Source of the DNA: Ascidiaceihabitans sp023955215 | GTDB taxonomy: Bacteria; Pseudomonadota; Alphaproteobacteria; Rhodobacterales; Rhodobacteraceae | Assembly (NCBI GenBank): GCA_943788345.1 | Contig: CALSPX010000011.1 | Location: 124,001-188,000 of the forward strand | Reading direction: 5' to 3' | Length of the DNA stretch: 64,000 bases | Shown: one piece after another, positions 8,942-17,788 of the stretch | Position numbering within the stretch: the stretch's first letter is position 1 | Layout of the letters: each line of letters starts with the position of its first letter | Program-made: the position numbers and the translations under genes | The notes under the pieces: generated by a model | The model's input: only the letters and a program-made list of their open reading frames with translations | What the model was told of the DNA's origin: nothing | The model's database searches: none

Positions 8942-9517
8942 ATGCCTAAAGTTGGAATGGAACCGATCCGACGCTCTGCATTGGTGCAGGCGACGATCGC
9001 TGAAATTGGCGCTGCTGGGAACTTGGAAGTGACCGTTGGGCAAATTGCTAAACGGGCAGGGATGTCGACCGCGCTTGCGCACCACTATTTTGGTGGCAAG
9101 GACCAGATTTTCTTGGCTGCGATGCGCCACATCTTGCGCGAGTTTGGAACCGAGCTTTTACAAGCCTTAGGTCAAGCAACCACGCCTTTCGCGCGTGCCA
9201 GTGCGATTATTCAATCCAGTTTCGCACCGTCTTGTTTTGCGCCTGCAACGATCAGCGCGTGGATGACGTTGTACGCACAGTCGCAAAGCAGCGTAGAAAC
9301 TAAACGGTTGTTAAAGCTGTATCAGCGCCGCCTGCACTCTAACCTCACCGATGCTTTGCGCCCCATTTCCAAACATCCAGAACGGGATGCGCACACCTTG
9401 GCTGCACTAATTGACGGGCTTTATCTGCGGGCTGCTTTGTCCAGTGCCTGCGACCCCAAAGATGCATGTGATGCCGCGCTGCAAACCCTTCAAATCTTGA
9501 TCGAGAGCGACCAATGA
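8942..9517 (+). CDS. betI: Transcriptional repressor BetI
   Basis: 191 aa TetR-family protein. The N-terminal helix-turn-helix (about residues 29-50, VTVGQIAKRAGMSTALAHHYF) and FGGKDQIFLAAMRHILREF match BetI closely. In this family the protein represses the choline-to-glycine-betaine genes and is released by choline. It is the first gene of a tight cluster: its last codons overlap the betC start by four bases (ATGA), and a 20-bp palindrome lies just upstream, consistent with autoregulation. No choline transporter (BetT or an ABC system) is next to the cluster. Confidence 0.93.
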   Translation: MPKVGMEPIRRSALVQATIAEIGAAGNLEVTVGQIAKRAGMSTALAHHYFGGKDQIFLAAMRHILREFGTELLQALGQATTPFARASAIIQSSFAPSCFAPATISAWMTLYAQSQSSVETKRLLKLYQRRLHSNLTDALRPISKHPERDAHTLAALIDGLYLRAALSSACDPKDACDAALQTLQILIESDQ

Positions 9518-11022
9518 GCAAGCCCAACATACTGATTTTTATGGTCGATCAATTGAACGGCACGCTGTTCCCCGATGGGCCCGCTGAATGGCTGCATGCG
9601 CCAAATCTGAAAAAGCTGGCAGCGCGGTCAACCCGTTTTAAAAACGCATACACGGCGTCACCTTTGTGTGCTCCGGGGCGTGCTGCATTCATGTCTGGGC
9701 AATTGCCTTCTGACACGGGCGTGTATGACAATGCGGCTGAATTTATATCGTCCATTCCTACCTATGCACACCACCTACGCCGTGCAGGCTATCAAACCTG
9801 CCTGTCTGGCAAGATGCACTTTGTTGGCCCTGACCAGATGCACGGGTTTGAGGAACGATTAACCACAGACATCTATCCTGCCGATTTTGGGTGGACCCCT
9901 GATTATCGCAAACCGGGTGAGCGGATTGATTGGTGGTATCACAACATGGGCTCGGTCACGGGCTCTGGCGTTGCTGAAATTTCCAACCAAATGGAATACG
10001 ATGACGAAGTTGCATATCACGCAACCCGCAAGGTTTACGACTATGCACGCAGCAAAGATGAACGTCCGTGGTGCATGACTGTAAGCTTTACCCATCCCCA
10101 TGATCCATACGTTGCCCGTAAAAAATATTGGGATTTGTATGAGGATTGTGAACATCTTTTGCCGACCGTTCCAGCGATGGATTATGAAGATCACGACACC
10201 CATTCTAAACGCATCTTTGACGCGAACGACTGGCGTAGTTTTGATATCTCAGAGGACGATATTAAACGGTCTCGCCGCGCCTATTTTGCCAACATCAGCT
10301 ATCTTGATGATAAAATCGGTGAAGTGATGGAAGCAGTCGAAGCAACACGCCAAGAGACGATTATTATGTTTGTTTCCGATCACGGCGACATGCTGGGCGA
10401 ACGCGGGCTGTGGTTTAAGATGTCCTTCTTTGAGGGATCGGCGCGGGTTCCGATGATGATCTGTGCGCCGGATATGGAACCGGGTTTGATCACAACGCCG
10501 GTGTCCAACATCGATGTCTGCCCAACCCTGTGCGATCTTGCTGGCGTTGATATGTCAGAGGTCGAACCGTGGACCACAGGCCAAAGCGTCAAACCAATGG
10601 GGCAGGGCGTCGAACGCACCGAACCCGTTGCGATCGAATATGCAGCCGAGGCGTCGTATTCGCCGATGGTTTCACTGCGGTATGGAAAGTGGAAGTACAA
10701 CCGCTGCAAGTTAGACGCTGATCAGTTGTTTGATCTGGATAAAGATCCGCATGAATTGACTAACCTTGCAGAGGTTGCAGAACACCAAGGAACTTTAACA
10801 CAGCTGCGTGCAAAATCTGAAGCCCGCTGGGACTTGGATAAGTTTGATGCAGATGTCCGCGCAAGCCAAGCCCGTCGTTGGGTTGTTTACGAGGCATTGC
10901 GCGAAGGCGGATATTACCCTTGGGATTACCAGCCACTGCAAAAAGCATCTGAACGCTACATGCGCAATCACATGGACCTAAACAACGTCGAAGACGACGC
11001 CCGATACCCACGCGGGGAATAG
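9514..11022 (+). CDS. betC: Choline-sulfatase
   Basis: 502 aa type I sulfatase, cytoplasmic (no signal peptide), which hydrolyses choline-O-sulfate to choline and sulfate. The active-site CxPxR motif is LCAPGRAAFMSG, with Cys52 the residue converted to formylglycine. Metal ligands are in FMVDQLN near the N-terminus and in FVSDHGDMLGERGLW near residue 290. The C-terminus ends with the choline-sulfatase-specific tail (YYPWDYQPL). Translationally coupled to betI by an ATGA overlap and followed by betB 54 bases later. Its product feeds BetA and BetB, giving glycine betaine plus sulfate from an abundant marine osmolyte. Confidence 0.95.
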   Translation: MSKPNILIFMVDQLNGTLFPDGPAEWLHAPNLKKLAARSTRFKNAYTASPLCAPGRAAFMSGQLPSDTGVYDNAAEFISSIPTYAHHLRRAGYQTCLSGKMHFVGPDQMHGFEERLTTDIYPADFGWTPDYRKPGERIDWWYHNMGSVTGSGVAEISNQMEYDDEVAYHATRKVYDYARSKDERPWCMTVSFTHPHDPYVARKKYWDLYEDCEHLLPTVPAMDYEDHDTHSKRIFDANDWRSFDISEDDIKRSRRAYFANISYLDDKIGEVMEAVEATRQETIIMFVSDHGDMLGERGLWFKMSFFEGSARVPMMICAPDMEPGLITTPVSNIDVCPTLCDLAGVDMSEVEPWTTGQSVKPMGQGVERTEPVAIEYAAEASYSPMVSLRYGKWKYNRCKLDADQLFDLDKDPHELTNLAEVAEHQGTLTQLRAKSEARWDLDKFDADVRASQARRWVVYEALREGGYYPWDYQPLQKASERYMRNHMDLNNVEDDARYPRGE

Positions 11023-11076
11023 CGCTGCGGCCTACATCCCTTACCCCAATTTTTTGCGCCGGAGGCGAACGATACC

Positions 11077-12534
11077 ATGAGCTACCCAACACAACCAACA
11101 GCCAGCCACTTTATCAATGGTCAATATGTCGAGGATACAGCTGGTATTCCAATCGACGTGATCTATCCTGCAACAGGTGAAAAAATCGCGACCGTTTATT
11201 CTGCGACCCCTGCAATAATTGCACAAGCGTTGGATGCAGCAAAATCGGCCCAAGCGGCGTGGGCTAAAATGTCGGGAACAGAACGCGGTCGCATTCTGCG
11301 TCGCGCGGCGGACATCATGCGCGAACGCAATCATGACCTGAGCGTCCTTGAGACGTTTGACACGGGTAAGCCGTACCAAGAAACCATCGCGGTTGATGCC
11401 ACATCTGGCGCAGATGCGCTTGAATACTTTGGTGGTATGGCTGCGACGCTGACAGGTGAGCACATCCAATTGGGAGAAGACTGGGTTTACACGCGCCGTG
11501 AAGCTTTGGGTGTTTGTGTGGGCATCGGTGCCTGGAATTATCCAACGCAGATTGCCTGCTGGAAAGGTGCGCCCGCGTTGGCTTGTGGCAACTCTATGGT
11601 TTTCAAACCATCTGAAACCACACCGCTTTGTGCACTAAAGGTTGCGGAAATTTTGGTCGAAGCAGGTCTGCCTGCAGGTATCTATAATGTCATCCAAGGT
11701 ATGGGTGATGTCGGTGCTGCATTGGTCACTGATGATCGTGTCGACAAGGTGTCGCTGACAGGCTCTGTGCCGACTGGCAAAAAGGTTTATGCAGCAGCGG
11801 CTGCGGGTATCAAGCATGTGACGATGGAATTGGGCGGCAAGTCTCCGATGATCGTCTTTGAAGATGCAGACATCGAAAATGCTGTGGGTGGTGCCATCTT
11901 GGGGAATTTCTATTCCTCTGGTCAGGTCTGTTCAAACGGCACCCGCGTGTTCGTTCATAAATCTATCAAAGAATCATTTCTAAAACGTCTGTCTGAGCGC
12001 CTTGATACAGCTGTGATCGGTGACCCCCAGATTGAGGAAACCAATTTTGGTCCTATGGTCAGTGAGCGCCAGCTTGAGATCGCATTGGGGTATGTCGAGA
12101 AAGGCAAAGCAGAGGGCGCGCGTCTGGTTTATGGAGGCAACCGTCTGGATCGTGACGGGTTCTACATGCAACCTACAGTCTTTGCGGATGTCAAAGATGA
12201 CATGGTCATTGCGCGCGAAGAAATCTTTGGTCCTGTGATGGCAGTCCTTGATTTCGAGGATGAAGATGACGTTATGACCCGTGCAAATGACACCGAATTT
12301 GGTTTAGCTGCGGGTGTGTTTACCAAGGATCTATCACGTGCGCACCGCGTTGCGGCGAATTTTGAGGCAGGTACTTGCTTCATCAATTCCTACAACGATG
12401 CACCAGTCGAAGCCCCGTTTGGTGGTTCGAAAAACTCTGGTGTTGGGCGCGAAAACTCAAAGGCTGCGATCAATTACTATTCACAGCTAAAGTCGGTCTA
12501 TGTACGCATGGGCGATGTTGAGGCACCGTTCTAA
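11077..12534 (+). CDS. betB: Betaine-aldehyde dehydrogenase
   Basis: 485 aa aldehyde dehydrogenase; oxidises betaine aldehyde to glycine betaine with NAD(P)+. The general base Glu251 lies in VTMELGGKSPM and the catalytic Cys285 in SGQVCSNGTRVF, the spacing expected of the family. The glycine-rich cofactor segment LTGSVPTGKKV is near residue 230. ATG 11077 is preceded by GGAGG. Its stop codon shares one base with the betA start (TAATG), so the two enzymes that take choline to betaine are translated together. Confidence 0.95.
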   Translation: MSYPTQPTASHFINGQYVEDTAGIPIDVIYPATGEKIATVYSATPAIIAQALDAAKSAQAAWAKMSGTERGRILRRAADIMRERNHDLSVLETFDTGKPYQETIAVDATSGADALEYFGGMAATLTGEHIQLGEDWVYTRREALGVCVGIGAWNYPTQIACWKGAPALACGNSMVFKPSETTPLCALKVAEILVEAGLPAGIYNVIQGMGDVGAALVTDDRVDKVSLTGSVPTGKKVYAAAAAGIKHVTMELGGKSPMIVFEDADIENAVGGAILGNFYSSGQVCSNGTRVFVHKSIKESFLKRLSERLDTAVIGDPQIEETNFGPMVSERQLEIALGYVEKGKAEGARLVYGGNRLDRDGFYMQPTVFADVKDDMVIAREEIFGPVMAVLDFEDEDDVMTRANDTEFGLAAGVFTKDLSRAHRVAANFEAGTCFINSYNDAPVEAPFGGSKNSGVGRENSKAAINYYSQLKSVYVRMGDVEAPF

Positions 12535-14192
12535 TGGCTGAAATGCAAGCTGATTACGTCATCGTCGGGGCCGGTAGCGCGGGTTGCGCGGTGGCCTATC
12601 GATTGGCTGAGGCGGGAGAGTCCGTTTTGGTCATTGAACATGGCGGGACAGATATAGGGCCGTTGATCCAAATGCCTGCTGCGCTGTCATACCCGATGAA
12701 CATGAAGATGTATGATTGGGGGTATGAGTCCGAGCCCGAGCCACATTTGGAAGGTCGCCGTTTGGCGTGCCCACGGGGTAAGGTCATCGGTGGATCATCA
12801 TCGATCAACGGGATGGTATACGTGCGAGGGCACGCCAAGGACTTTGATCATTGGGCCGAAAGTGGTGCTGACGGTTGGTCTTATGCGGACGTGTTACCAT
12901 ACTACAAACGCATGGAAACGTGGGACGATAATGGTCACGGCGGCGATCCTGAATGGCGTGGCAAAAACGGTCCTATGCATGTGACGCGGGGGCCACGTAA
13001 GAACCCCTTGTTCAAGGCCTTTGTCGAGGCAGGCAAGCAAGCAGGCTATGAGGCGACGTCTGATTATAACGGTGAGAAACAAGAGGGCTTTGGCCCGATG
13101 GAACAGACCGTTTATGAGGGGCGTCGTTGGTCCGCTGCCAATGCATATCTGCGCCCTGCGCTAGAACACGACAACTGCAACCTCATGAATGGCTTGGTTG
13201 AAAAGGTCATCATTGAGGATGGTCGCGCGACGGGCGTTGCCCTTTTGGGCGGAAAAACGGTCACCGCAAACCGCGAAGTTATCATTGCGGCCTCTGCCAT
13301 CAACTCGCCCAAAATTCTGATGTTATCTGGCATTGGTCCTGCTGATCACCTTAAGGACAACGGCATCGAAGTGGTGGCTGATCGCCCGGGCGTTGGGCAA
13401 AATCTGCAAGATCACCTTGAGCTGTACATGCAGATGTCGGCCAGCAAACCAATTACTTTGTACAAGCACTGGAACATATTCTCCAAGGCGTGGATCGGTG
13501 CACAATGGCTGTTCTTTAAGACAGGCCTTGGCGCTTCAAATCAGTTTGAAAGCTGTGCGTTTATTCGTTCAAAACCTGGTGTCGACTACCCAGATATTCA
13601 GTATCACTTCTTACCCATTGCGGTACGCTATGATGGCCAAGCGGCAGCAGAAGGGCACGGGTTTCAGGCCCACACTGGCCCTATGCGTTCGGTATCACGT
13701 GGTGCGGTCACGTTGCGGTCAAGCGATCCTGCCGATGATCCAAAGATTTTGTTCAATTATATGTCTGACCCGTCTGATTGGGAGGACTTCCGCAGGTGCA
13801 TCCGCCTCACGCGCGAGATATTTGCCCAAGACGCGTTTAAGCCGTTCGTGAAGGGTGAAATACAACCGGGTGCTGATGTGCAAACTGATGAAGAGTTGAA
13901 TGCGTTCATTTCGGAACATGTGGAAAGCGCATACCATCCTTGTGGCACTTGTCGTATGGGGCGTCGGGATGATCCAAATGCGGTTGTTGATCCCACAGGC
14001 CAAGTTATTGGCGTTGAGGGATTGCGGGTGGCGGACAGCAGCATTTTCCCACGCATTACCAACGGCAACTTGAATGGCCCATCAATTATGGTCGGTGAAA
14101 AGATGTCGGATCACATTTTGGGCCTTGATCCGCTGGCGCGTTCGAATGATGAGCCGTGGCTGCACCCGAATTGGGAAACTGAACAGCGGTAA
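12534..14192 (+). CDS. betA: Choline dehydrogenase
   Basis: 552 aa GMC-family flavoprotein that oxidises choline to betaine aldehyde, usually membrane-associated and linked to the respiratory chain. The FAD-binding Rossmann motif GAGSAG is at residues 12-17, and the second GMC signature is in VIGGSSSINGMVYVRGHAKDF. The catalytic histidine lies in AYHPCGTCRMG near residue 465, and the C-terminal GMC block NGNLNGPSIMVGEKMSDHIL follows. Last gene of the bet operon, overlapping betB by one base. No clear T-rich terminator follows; an AT-rich inverted repeat lies at 14205-14226. Confidence 0.94.
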   Translation: MAEMQADYVIVGAGSAGCAVAYRLAEAGESVLVIEHGGTDIGPLIQMPAALSYPMNMKMYDWGYESEPEPHLEGRRLACPRGKVIGGSSSINGMVYVRGHAKDFDHWAESGADGWSYADVLPYYKRMETWDDNGHGGDPEWRGKNGPMHVTRGPRKNPLFKAFVEAGKQAGYEATSDYNGEKQEGFGPMEQTVYEGRRWSAANAYLRPALEHDNCNLMNGLVEKVIIEDGRATGVALLGGKTVTANREVIIAASAINSPKILMLSGIGPADHLKDNGIEVVADRPGVGQNLQDHLELYMQMSASKPITLYKHWNIFSKAWIGAQWLFFKTGLGASNQFESCAFIRSKPGVDYPDIQYHFLPIAVRYDGQAAAEGHGFQAHTGPMRSVSRGAVTLRSSDPADDPKILFNYMSDPSDWEDFRRCIRLTREIFAQDAFKPFVKGEIQPGADVQTDEELNAFISEHVESAYHPCGTCRMGRRDDPNAVVDPTGQVIGVEGLRVADSSIFPRITNGNLNGPSIMVGEKMSDHILGLDPLARSNDEPWLHPNWETEQR

Positions 14193-14204
14193 GTGCGTTA
14201 ACAC

Positions 14205-14226
14205 TTTGGTAACCTTTATTACCAAA
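14205..14226. repeat. AT-rich inverted repeat after betA
   Basis: TTTGGTAA (14205-14212) and TTACCAAA (14219-14226) form a perfect 8-base inverted repeat with a 6-base centre, 12 bases after the betA stop. No T tract follows in either direction, so it is a weak terminator at best and could be an operator for the nuclease gene downstream. Confidence 0.5.
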
Positions 14227-14258
14227 CCCGCTTGAATTGATGAACGGCAACCCGCATC

Positions 14259-14276
14259 TCTTAACATATGTTAAGA
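14259..14276. promoter_or_regulatory. 18-bp palindrome enclosing the nuclease start codon
   Basis: TCTTAACATATGTTAAGA is a perfect palindrome whose centre holds the ATG start (14268-14270) of the secreted nuclease gene. It could be an operator placed over the translation start. In RNA it would form only a weak A/U hairpin. No strong ribosome binding site is visible before the ATG. Confidence 0.45.
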
Positions 14277-14921
14277 TTTTGCGCGTTGTTCGTTTTCATC
14301 CTTGTTCCCTCATTCTCACATGCCGATTTTTCAGGCCGTGTGAACGTCATTGATGGTGATACCATCGACGTGGGCGATGTCCGCGTACGTATCCACGGGA
14401 TCGACGCACCAGAGAAAGCGCAAACCTGCCAATCTGAACAGAACCTAAAGTGGGCCTGTGGAGAATGGGTTAACCAACAGGTCCGTGTCCGTCTTCAGGG
14501 ACAAAGGGCAATTTGTAAACGTGTTGATACTGACAAATATGGGCGGGCCGTTGCGATCTGTTTTGTCAACGGAGAAGACATTGGGCGTGCCCTGGTCTCA
14601 GACGGATTAGCCTTTGCCTATCGTAAGTATTCGATGGCTTATGATCTGGATGAAAAAGGGGCGGCAGTGAATGATCGCGGGTTACACAGCAGCCGCGTCC
14701 AAGACCCTGCACAATATCGCAAGACCCGTGCAAAAGGTCGCATCCCGCCGGATGGTAATTGTGCGATCAAGGGCAACATTTCCTCAAGTGGCAAACGGAT
14801 TTACCACGTTGCTGGGCAACGATTTTATGAACAGACAGGTATTAACACTAATAAGGGCGAGCGGTGGTTCTGTAGCGCGGATGAGGCGATTAAGGCCGGT
14901 TGGCGCAAGGCACGTCGTTAG
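14268..14921 (+). CDS. Secreted thermonuclease (SNase-like, ExoI-type)
   Basis: 217 aa with a signal peptide (residues 1-19, cleaved after SHA), so exported to periplasm or medium. The staphylococcal-nuclease-like domain covers residues 22-145: VIDGDTIDV, VRIHGIDAPEK and DTDKYGRAVA hold the calcium-binding Asp residues and the catalytic Arg and Glu positions. A C-terminal extension (residues 165-217) with Cys165, Cys202 and a GERWFCSADEAIKAGWRKA block is shared with ExoI-like proteins. Expected to cleave DNA and RNA with calcium. The start codon lies inside an 18-bp palindrome. The 3' end overlaps the 3' end of pccR on the other strand by four bases. Confidence 0.85.
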   Translation: MLRFCALFVFILVPSFSHADFSGRVNVIDGDTIDVGDVRVRIHGIDAPEKAQTCQSEQNLKWACGEWVNQQVRVRLQGQRAICKRVDTDKYGRAVAICFVNGEDIGRALVSDGLAFAYRKYSMAYDLDEKGAAVNDRGLHSSRVQDPAQYRKTRAKGRIPPDGNCAIKGNISSSGKRIYHVAGQRFYEQTGINTNKGERWFCSADEAIKAGWRKARR

Positions 14922-16318
14922 TCGACGCCGTAGGGCAGCACATCGCGCGTGTCTGTATCCACGAGCAACTTGCGCTCTAGTGGGGGCACAGAGCGTTGAT
15001 GGCACGTTTTGCGTTCGCATATTCGGCATGAAATTCCGATTGGTTCAAATGCGTCAGCGCGGCTAAGGTCCATGCCATCTGCATAGACAAGTGAGCCCGC
15101 GTGCTCGACCTCACATCCCAAAGCGATCGCAAAGCGGCGAACAGGTGCGCCGTATCGTCCAGCGGGTTTTGAAACGTCGCGTGCCAAACTGATATAGCGT
15201 GCGCCGTCTGGAGTTTCAGCCAGTTGGCGCAAGAATTGTGCAGGCAACTCGAACGCGCGGTGAACGTTCCACAGCGGACATGCACCGCCGAAGCGAGCAA
15301 ATTGTAGGCGTGTTGCAGAGTGGCGTTTTGTGATCGTTCCAGCCTGATCAACGCGCACAAAGAAGAATGGAATGCCTTTGGAGCCTGGGCGTTGCAGGGT
15401 CGAAAGGCGGTGCGCAACCTGTTCGATGGAGGCCCCGAATTGGCCCGCTAAAAGCTCAACGTCATGCCTGCATTCATTCGCCGCAGTTAGGAATTGTGTG
15501 TAGGGCATAAGGGCTGCACCGGCAAAGTAGTTGGCCAGACCGATCTTGGCGATGCCACGGGCCTCTGACGTTTGGAAGCGGGCGAGATCAAGGGTGGCCT
15601 CCAACAGTGCATTTTGGCGGATCAACGCGACCTGTAGCAAGATTTGGAAGGTCTGTGTTTCTGTGACGCTGCGGTTGGAAATGCGCAAAACCTTGGTGCT
15701 GGGATCGTAGCTGCGAACCCTGTCATCATTGGTGAATTCAACCTTCACACCAACTTTTTGTAGGGTCGCAACGGCGGCCGCGCGCACGTCACCGGCACCT
15801 TCAAGCGAGCTAGAAAAATGTTCGGCCACACGGTCCACTGAGTCTATGTAGTTGTCGCAATAATGAAAGAAGTCGCGGACCTCTTCCCACGGGCTGGGAC
15901 GGGTGCGTGCATCTTCGCGGCCCAATGCTTCATCAAGGGAGGCAAGCCGTTCGTGGGTTTGTCGATAGCTTTGGTGGAGCTGAATAAATGCGCGGGCAAA
16001 GGTTGGAGCGTTGGATGCCGCAAGGCGTAGATCAGCGATTGGCGGCATGTCTGCGGTGAAGACGGGATCTGACAGTGCTTCCTTTAAGTCGCTGACCAAC
16101 CGTTCGCTGTCACCGATGCTAAGTTCGGTTACATCAAGGCCAAACTCACGTGCGAGTGCCACCACGACAGAGGTGCTGACGGGCCGGTTATTGTTTTCCA
16201 TTTGATTTAGATAGGGCAGGGAAACGCCCAACTTAGCAGCAAAGTCTTTTTGCGTCAGGCCGATGCGCGTGCGCAGTTCGCGTAATTTTGCGCCTGCGTA
16301 GATTTTCTGGGTCGCCAT
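14918..16318 (-). CDS. pccR: Short-chain fatty acyl-CoA regulator (PccR/ScfR type)
   Basis: 466 aa from ATG 16318 (the frame is open to 16342). Residues 8-65 are an XRE-type helix-turn-helix (LRELRTRIGLTQKDFAAKLGVS). The middle is an IrrE/M78-peptidase-like region in which the zinc-protease HExxH is absent. The C-terminus has a Cys cluster (GISCRICERKTCHQR) of the DUF2083 type. In Rhodobacter sphaeroides this ScfR-family protein activates pccB during growth on propionate or acetate through TTTGCAAA sites. Here such sites precede both this gene and pccB, about 1.5 kb away on the opposite strand, so autoregulation and pccB control are likely. Confidence 0.88.
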   Translation of the reverse strand: MATQKIYAGAKLRELRTRIGLTQKDFAAKLGVSLPYLNQMENNNRPVSTSVVVALAREFGLDVTELSIGDSERLVSDLKEALSDPVFTADMPPIADLRLAASNAPTFARAFIQLHQSYRQTHERLASLDEALGREDARTRPSPWEEVRDFFHYCDNYIDSVDRVAEHFSSSLEGAGDVRAAAVATLQKVGVKVEFTNDDRVRSYDPSTKVLRISNRSVTETQTFQILLQVALIRQNALLEATLDLARFQTSEARGIAKIGLANYFAGAALMPYTQFLTAANECRHDVELLAGQFGASIEQVAHRLSTLQRPGSKGIPFFFVRVDQAGTITKRHSATRLQFARFGGACPLWNVHRAFELPAQFLRQLAETPDGARYISLARDVSKPAGRYGAPVRRFAIALGCEVEHAGSLVYADGMDLSRADAFEPIGISCRICERKTCHQRSVPPLERKLLVDTDTRDVLPYGVD

Positions 16319-16327
16319 ACGAGTACC

Positions 16328-16366
16328 TTTGCAACTTTGCACTTAGCTAAGCGTAGCTTTGCAAAG
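16328..16366. promoter_or_regulatory. Putative PccR-binding region of the pccR promoter
   Basis: TTTGCAACTTTGCA (16328-16341) and, 30 bases on, the octamer TTTGCAAA (16358-16365) inside the palindrome CTTTGCAAAG. Between them is another palindrome, CTTAGCTAAG (16342-16351). The same 14-mer and octamer recur upstream of pccB. TTTGCAAA is the known core of the Rhodobacter PccR site; here it begins 10 bases upstream of the pccR start codon, pointing to self-control. Confidence 0.65.
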
Positions 16367-16390
16367 TGAGAAGCGCAAGATATCCTAAGG

Positions 16391-17608
16391 TTACTCCTTC
16401 GCGAGGCGTGCTTCGCGGCGATAGACCGATAGGATCGCAAGGACGGCTGAAATGGATGTGATCATCATGATGATGATCAGTGGATAGGCACCAGTTTCGG
16501 GTTTGAGCAAGAACACTGCCAGCGATGCAAGTCCGGCACCCCCACCAATCATAATTGCGCCGCCCAATCCCGAGGCAGTACCTGCGAGATGTGGGCGTAC
16601 CGATAGCATGCCTGCGGTTGCGTTCGGGATCACCATCCCGTTGCCAAGGCCAACGAATGTCATAAGGCCAAAGAAAGTGACGGCTGATCCAAGGCCAACC
16701 AAGAACAATACCAGCATCAAGACGGTGCCAGCCGTGACTGCGATTGCACCCCAGAGGATCAGTTTGTTCACGCCCAAACGCTTGGCGTTACGGCCTGTAT
16801 ACCAGTTTCCCACAAAATACCCGACAGCGGGGGCACCAAAGAAGATGCCAACCCATTTGGGTGACATGCCAAACACGTCTGAACCGACAAAAGGCCCACC
16901 GCCTAGGTAGGCGAAGAAAGCGCCCGAGCTGAAGGCTGAGGCAAGGCAGTAGCCCCAAAACCGTTTTGATTTCAGAAGCTCTGGGTATTCTCTGAATTGC
17001 TGTGAAAGCGTCAAACCTGATGGTTTCGCGGTTTCGCCAAGGTCGCGCCAGATAAGTACAAAAAGGGCAGCACCCATAATGAGGAAGGCCCAGAAGATTG
17101 CATGCCAGCCAAAGAATTCGTCCAATATCCCACCGATTGCGGGACTGATCATCGGAACGACGGCCATGCCCATTGTCACGTAGGCAAGCATTGAAGCGGA
17201 TTGTTCTTGGTCAAATGAATCGCGAATGACTGCGCGGCTTAGAACCATGCAAACGGCTATGGCGGCTTGGACCATTCGAAAGAACAGGAACGTGCCTATG
17301 CTGTTGGAAAAGAGGCACCCAATGGTCGCTGCAAGAAAGACCGCGATCCCCACCAGGATAACGGGGCGGCGTCCAAAACGATCAGAGATTGGTCCGATGA
17401 AGATTTGCAGTATTGCGCTTACGATCAGGAACAATGGTACCGACAGCGCCATGACTGCATTCGAAACCCCGAAATACTCCGACATTTGTGGGAGGCTTGG
17501 CAAAAACATATTCATAACCATTGCCGACATGCCTGCCAGAACGATCAGTGTGAATATATGCGGCGGGGTATTGCGATCCATAAAGCGGATCGTGGGTTTG
17601 TTTTCCAT
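16391..17608 (-). CDS. MFS exporter, Bcr/CflA type
   Basis: 405 aa, twelve membrane helices. The loop 2-3 signature GPISDRFGRRPVIL is the MFS motif A, and LSRAVIRDSF in helix 4-5 plus SPAIGGILDEFFGW in helix 5 mark the drug:proton antiporter group (Bcr/CflA). It would export small molecules with proton exchange. The frame is open to 17872, but ATG 17608 fits the family N-terminus; there is no clear Shine-Dalgarno sequence. It is transcribed away from pccB from a shared 180-base region that holds TTTGCAAA boxes, and ends 72 bases before pccR. Its place inside the propionyl-CoA locus suggests coregulation, but its substrate is unknown. Confidence 0.85.
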   Translation of the reverse strand: MENKPTIRFMDRNTPPHIFTLIVLAGMSAMVMNMFLPSLPQMSEYFGVSNAVMALSVPLFLIVSAILQIFIGPISDRFGRRPVILVGIAVFLAATIGCLFSNSIGTFLFFRMVQAAIAVCMVLSRAVIRDSFDQEQSASMLAYVTMGMAVVPMISPAIGGILDEFFGWHAIFWAFLIMGAALFVLIWRDLGETAKPSGLTLSQQFREYPELLKSKRFWGYCLASAFSSGAFFAYLGGGPFVGSDVFGMSPKWVGIFFGAPAVGYFVGNWYTGRNAKRLGVNKLILWGAIAVTAGTVLMLVLFLVGLGSAVTFFGLMTFVGLGNGMVIPNATAGMLSVRPHLAGTASGLGGAIMIGGGAGLASLAVFLLKPETGAYPLIIIMMITSISAVLAILSVYRREARLAKE

Positions 17609-17669
17609 GTAAAAGAGGTATGTAGCTTGCTGAGTGATGTCCACTAGGGGCGTGAAAATAGGCGGTCGT

Positions 17670-17719
17670 TTTGCAACTTTGCAGTTTGCATAATTTGATC
17701 TGAATAGTATTTGCAAATA
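17670..17719. promoter_or_regulatory. Putative PccR-binding region between the MFS gene and pccB
   Basis: TTTGCAAC, TTTGCAG and TTTGCAT follow each other head to tail (17670-17691). The first 14 bases, TTTGCAACTTTGCA, are identical to the pccR promoter element. A perfect TTTGCAAA (17710-17717) sits inside the 12-bp palindrome TATTTGCAAATA (17708-17719), 71 bases before the pccB start. The first-to-octamer offset is 40 bases here and 30 at pccR. The region can serve both the MFS gene and pccB. Confidence 0.7.
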
Positions 17720-17788
17720 TTCCGAATGACTCTTTGGTCTGGGCATAAGCCTTGATACACTGCGGGAAATTCGCAAGCGGGGCTGAAG

